This document shows positions 60,145 to 64,000 of a stretch of 64,000 bases of DNA, one piece after another (positions within the stretch are counted from its first letter, which is position 1; every line of letters starts with the position of its first letter). The notes under the pieces were generated by a model. It saw only the letters and a program-made list of their open reading frames with translations. It searched no databases and was not told the DNA's origin. The stretch comes from Pyronema omphalodes (lineage: Eukaryota; Ascomycota; Pezizomycetes; Pezizales; Pyronemataceae): contig JAJJXM010000048.1 of the NCBI GenBank assembly GCA_024516155.1, forward strand, positions 310,001 through 374,000. The letters run 5' to 3'. The translations under genes and the position numbers were made by a program.

Positions 60145-60222
60145 TTATATCATCATATCATATCATATCATATCATATCATATCATATCATATCATAAGA
60201 AGAAGAAGAAGAAGAAGAAGAA
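60145..60222. repeat. (CATAT)n pentamer followed by (AGA)n
   Basis: About nine CATAT pentamers to 60196, then eight to nine AGA triplets. Confidence 0.93.
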
Positions 60223-60375
60223 ATAATAGATATTAGTAATAGTGAAGACTGGGCTGGGCTGGGATAGATATGGGATGTGATTGATGAACTTGGGAATTTG
60301 GTAGGTGATAGGTGGTATGATGCGAAGAAGGGGGTTTTGATGATACTTTTGGAGGCGGTGGGAGGCGGTGGGATT

Positions 60376-60389
60376 GGGGGGGGGGGGGG
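60376..60389. repeat. G14 homopolymer tract
   Basis: Fourteen consecutive G within a G-rich stretch. Confidence 0.9.
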
Positions 60390-60984
60390 TGGTTTTTATG
60401 GGGTTTGAAGGGGGGATTGGGTGGATGGTTGGGGAGGAATGAGGAATGGTTAATGGTTAATGATGCCATGATATATGAAATATGAAATACATAGAGTATG
60501 ATATAGGAATACTTGATAATGTCTATCTATATATCCTGATTCCCGACGACATAAGAACCTAACTTTTTCACCGGATGAATCATGATCCGTTGAGTATGCT
60601 ACCATAGATTATAGATGTAGAAACTGCTTTAAATAACCCAACGAACGCTGATGTTTTTCTTATCGGGATTTCTTTTTGTTTTTTATCCAGAACTCTATAC
60701 CGAAAAGCTTTTAATGATTTTTTTTTAACTTCTTATATGCGTTGGAAACTTAAAATTGAACCCCCTACCCTGGGATTTAAGATCATGATTCGTCTTGTAT
60801 ATTCTTTCATACCCTTCACGCATCATCCCTCTATCCATCCATCCTTATCCATATCCCTATTCCAAAGCCCCCCCCTCCACAGCCCATCCGTCGGTCCCAA
60901 AATCCCAGTGAAAGAACCTTCAACCTTCAACCGCATCCACGATTCCACATCACCCAACATCAGCAGCCCTATGAGGCTATCGTC

Positions 60985-61050
60985 CTGTCCATCAAGGATA
61001 ATCAAGGATAATCAAGGATACTCAAGGATACTCAAGGATAATCAGGGATA
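60985..61050. repeat. decamer repeat (AAGGATAATC)n
   Basis: Six copies of AAGGATAATC or AAGGATACTC. Confidence 0.9.
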
Positions 61051-61240
61051 ATCAACCGCCCATTACGAAAATCCAGATTCCAGACTAGAGACCAGAGACC
61101 AGAGACTTGAAATAAGGATTTCCGAGGGCAGTCATCACTTGTGACTTGTATTTTTTTGACTGTGCGGCGGGACTGTGCAGCAGGGCTTAGAAAGATATAT
61201 TGACGGACTGTTGAATGTTATGATTATACCCTAGTATTAT

Positions 61241-61485
61241 GGATATGCTACATACTACAGATATACTATAGATATACTATAGATATACTACAGATATACT
61301 ACAGATATACTACAGATATACTACAGATATACTACAGATATACTACAGATTACTACAGATATACTACAGATATACTACAGATATACTATAGATATACTAC
61401 AGATATACTACAGATATACTACAGATTACTACAGATATACTACAGATATACTACAGATATACTACAGATATACTACAGATATACA
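61241..61485. repeat. 11-mer minisatellite (ATATACTACAG)n
   Basis: About 22 copies, with a few CTATAG variants and two shortened units (AGATTACTACAG). Confidence 0.95.
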
Positions 61486-61613
61486 CTTATACACTCTGAC
61501 AGTTGACTTCTATTTATACATACCCGTGCAGTGTTATCCACATATACCTTTACCGACGGCGAGTATGATGTGCTTAGCATGGATAGATACACCATATATA
61601 TTTTCCATTCGCT

Positions 61614-61635
61614 GGGGGGGGGGGGGGGGGGGGGG
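61614..61635. repeat. G22 homopolymer tract
   Basis: Twenty-two consecutive G, then A and a further G run. The longest G tract in the window. Confidence 0.95.
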
Positions 61636-62675
61636 AGGGGGTTCTTAGGCTTTGGAATCTGGATCATCTATGTATCACCGCTGCACCGGTGATGTGCCGT
61701 TATATCCATCATCCATCACCAATGAAATGTAGCGTATAACCATTGCCAAGCCGTTAAAAAAGGGTATCCAATTAATGATTTCAAAATCCAATGATCGGGG
61801 TTCTATTTTAAAAGCTAGTAGATTATAGCACAGGATTTACAGCGTATGTATGTAAATTTCATAAGATATCGTCTACATATCTACTGCTGTAGTCCACCTA
61901 GCACCTATAATAGTATTTTTTACTAAGTTGTATTGCTTTATTATCTAGTCACGGTCATTTCTATTTCCTGCTTTTTTGCCACCGCGCGTGCTTTAACGGC
62001 CTTACATCGTTGTCATTATATTCATATACATATAGTGTCATATACATCTCTTAACCCTTAACCCTTAACCTTCTACACCAGCGATATCGATATCGATATC
62101 GACACCCCCAAGCAAACCTCATGAACAGCACTTTCAAATCCAAACCATCTTAACCGTTACGATGTGTCAGAAATATCGCATCACATCCGCATCCGCATCC
62201 GCATCCCATCCAAACAAGCGCCGGTGGCGGATATCCTACATACATACATAGCATGATCCATCATCCATGATCCGTCCGCGCTGCAGACGCCACCTGCAAC
62301 TTATCCGTGCAGGAGATGAGGTAGCTAGCTAAGCCTAACTTGTTACAGCACCATATGTAGCTGATACTTTTTTATGTCATGAGGCTGCTGAGTATGCATA
62401 GACAGATATCAAAAATATCAAAATCGACATCAAAATCGACATGAAATTGACATGAAATTGACATGAAATTGATGCCGGTAGGGTGTGTATGTATGAGGTA
62501 TGTATTTGGTCTAGCTATAGATATATATGGCTAGTAGTAGGGTAGATTGTGACTTGGGGCCTTAAACTTGTGGCGCGGTTTGATGGATGATGGATGATAG
62601 ATGCTTGATTTGATTGATGATGGATGCTTGATTTGATTGATTTGATTGATTATGTACTCGGAAATTCTGCGTACT

Positions 62676-62792
62676 CTACAAATACCATATATGATGAACA
62701 TATCAGAAATTCCGATACCTTAAGTACGGACAGAAGTTAAGTTCACTGAGTAGTAAGTCAATGTGGCACGGAAGATCCCGGAGTTGTCTGTG
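62676..62792 (+). rRNA. diverged 5S rRNA-like sequence (probable pseudogene)
   Basis: A segment of about 117 nt has 5S landmarks in the right order and spacing. Near the 5' end ACCATAT resembles the conserved CCATA. In the middle, GAAGTTAAG matches the internal promoter region (A box GTTAAGC). It is followed by GAGTAGTAAG (compare GGTTAGTA) and GTGGCAC (compare GGTGACC). The 3' end GATCCCGGAGTTGTCTGT closely matches the usual GAATCCCGGGTGTTGTATGT. The total length equals a 5S gene. The first half and the 5'/3' terminal pairing are degraded, so it is probably a relic of a dispersed 5S copy and not a functional gene. Recognition is from memory of fungal 5S sequences; a covariance search would settle it. 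Confidence 0.45.
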
Positions 62793-63467
62793 CGAGCAGT
62801 AACATTGAGATGTGCACGAACCTATTGACTTTTGCTTGTACGTATGAAGAAACAGCCCTGCGGAATCAAGACGGTGGTTTCAGGATGTATGAGGCTGTTG
62901 GGAGGGTGTGGAATTATAGGGTAGGCGAGGTCACGGTGAGAGGGTAGTGGTGGGGTGTCGGATCCACGTGATGGTTATGAGGTGCGGGCATGGGATGTCA
63001 CTCGAGAAAATATCAGGGTTAGGGGTATGGTCTGCTGTGGGTGGGATTTTGCTGGAGGGTAGAAGCAGTGAGAGTTTGGATTGTGTTTTTACTGAAATGT
63101 GCTTCACTGTAGTTTTGTTTGGTAGGACTAAGGGAAATATTGGCGATGATAGTGTGGGTGTTGATGCTGCTTAAATTCACGTGACGAATGATATTAATTT
63201 TGGTGGGTATGGTGGGGGGTTTTGCACTTTATATTTGACCCTGGAGCGTTAATATCTGTACTAGCCAGCAGGATAAAACATTGTTCAACGTTCTCCAAAC
63301 AACGTGGCTTAGATTCATTGCCTTGGACCAAAATATTCCTGGTAAGGTCTTGTTTTTTCTCTCACTATTCTGGAAACAAGTTGAGACTCAGTTAAAAAGC
63401 ACATATATAATTCTTTTGACTCATAAGATCTCGAGGTTCAGCAATAGGAAAAAGCCAGCCATGAATT

Positions 63468-63960
63468 TTACTCCAGACCCTGACAATTCCTTCTTTGGCA
63501 CATAAAGCTCGAGATCTTGTTGTCATGCCACGAACCCAATTCACTATGTCATGGTTAGTTTCTCTATCCCTTCCTTGGTAAATTATCGAATAACTCACTT
63601 ATGTGCTCTATTCCAGGCTGTAAACAATTTACCCCGACAGTCATGATCTTCGTAAAAAGCACAGCATCCTCTCTCAACAATGTAAGAAGTGATCCTGTAT
63701 ACTCCGATTAGCAATACTCCAGATGTGTTCTATAAATTATCTACATACTTATCGTTGTTATATCCTAGATTATAGCACTGCATGTCTTCCGCACACCAAC
63801 CACGGCATCCGAGAAAGTTCTTGAGCTGGCAGTAGTAGAGGACGGTACGCTTTTCCGGAACAGTATGGCGAGGGCAGTTGGGAATTTCTAACCATTCATT
63901 TTGACAGAGGGAAAGGCTGATGAAGCTCAGAAGGCATAGCAGCAGAAGTCGTAGTTGCAT
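63468..63960 (-). CDS. small secreted cysteine-rich protein, 127 aa, three exons
   Basis: Exons are 63960-63749, 63694-63599 and 63543-63468. Introns are 54 nt (GTATGT...ATACAG) and 55 nt (GTGAGT...ACATAG), both in phase 2. The unspliced frame stops just past exon 1 at NNDKYVDNL, but splicing adds ITSYIVERGCCAFYEDHDCR and then NELGSWHDNKISSFMCQ. Residues 1-19 form a signal peptide (MQLRLLLLCLLSFISLSLC), with likely cleavage near 19-20. The mature part has ten cysteines (29, 44, 52, 56, 62, 81, 82, 90 and two near the C-terminus), an even number suited to disulfides. The C-terminal half (FYEDHDCRG ... ELGSWHDNKISSF) resembles a beta/gamma-crystallin Greek key. The family name is not known to me. 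An effector-like or cell-surface role is possible but unproven. A decayed paralogue lies at 39.4-39.9 kb. Only 40 nt of upstream sequence is in the window. Confidence 0.82.
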
Positions 63961-64000
63961 TGCAATTGGCGGAGTGGGTATTGTTGCGTACGTTCGTGCT

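Larger units (their letters stand above)
59508..63467. other. 4 kb repeat-rich intergenic region
   Basis: No protein-coding gene is seen. The region contains the GTGGAATC octamer array, a CATAT/AGA pair, an AAGGATAATC decamer, an 11-mer ATATACTACAG array, a 22-G tract, short GACATGAAATT repeats (62405-62475) and GATGGATGATG words (62580-62640). It also holds the 5S-like sequence described separately. Confidence 0.6.

Noticed and set aside
62051..62071. CTTAACCCTTAACCCTTAACC as a telomere-like repeat
   Set aside because: Only about three copies of a 7-mer, not the fungal TTAGGG unit, and inside intergenic repeats.

Overview
This is a stretch of a filamentous ascomycete (Pezizomycotina) nuclear genome. 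The genes are monocistronic and lie on both strands. They are interrupted by short spliceosomal introns, mostly 47-78 nt, with GT...AG ends and often a CTAAC/CTGAC-type branch site upstream of the acceptor. Housekeeping genes typical of fungi are present: a peroxisomal PCS60-like ligase, mitochondrial uL24m, ALG14, the inner-nuclear-membrane protein Ima1, and YVH1. I cannot place the class from sequence alone. All exon joins below were made by hand from frame continuity, splice signals and conserved motifs.

Layout. 1-3.4 kb holds simple repeats and homopolymer runs. 3.4-8.7 kb holds a PCS60-like acyl/oxalyl-CoA synthetase (minus) divergent from an unknown protein starting MGFFCC (plus). 8.7-15.7 kb is mostly intergenic, with one intronless unknown gene (11.9-12.9 kb), a decayed coding remnant (10.8-11.1 kb) and many tandem repeats. 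15.7-16.7 kb is an F-box gene whose 5' end I cannot resolve. 17-21.4 kb has no convincing gene. 21.4-26.4 kb is the gene-dense core: uL24m and ALG14 convergent, then ALG14 and ima1 divergent. 29.4-35.6 kb carries two P-loop NTPases of lineage-expanded fungal types: an RHS/Crinkler-like ATPase and a GTPase with a GLTGTGKS motif. 35.6-45.8 kb is gene-poor and holds relics of an ankyrin gene and of a small secreted protein. 45.9-48.8 kb holds an unrecognised coding ORF and a C2H2 zinc-finger regulator. 48.8-58.0 kb is almost entirely non-coding and dense in micro- and minisatellites. 58.1-59.5 kb is YVH1. 59.5-63.4 kb is repeat-rich and contains a diverged 5S rRNA-like sequence. 63.5-64.0 kb is an intact three-exon gene for a small secreted cysteine-rich protein.

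The genes do not form an obvious pathway cluster. The most interesting signals are: (1) the secreted cysteine-rich protein at the right edge and a full-length decayed paralogue 24 kb away, a family whose C-terminal half resembles a beta/gamma-crystallin Greek key; (2) the pair of lineage-specific P-loop NTPase genes beside decayed ankyrin sequence; (3) an unusually heavy load of tandem repeats, many with units not divisible by three, and repeated 18-22 nt pure G or C tracts; (4) a 5S rRNA-like relic.
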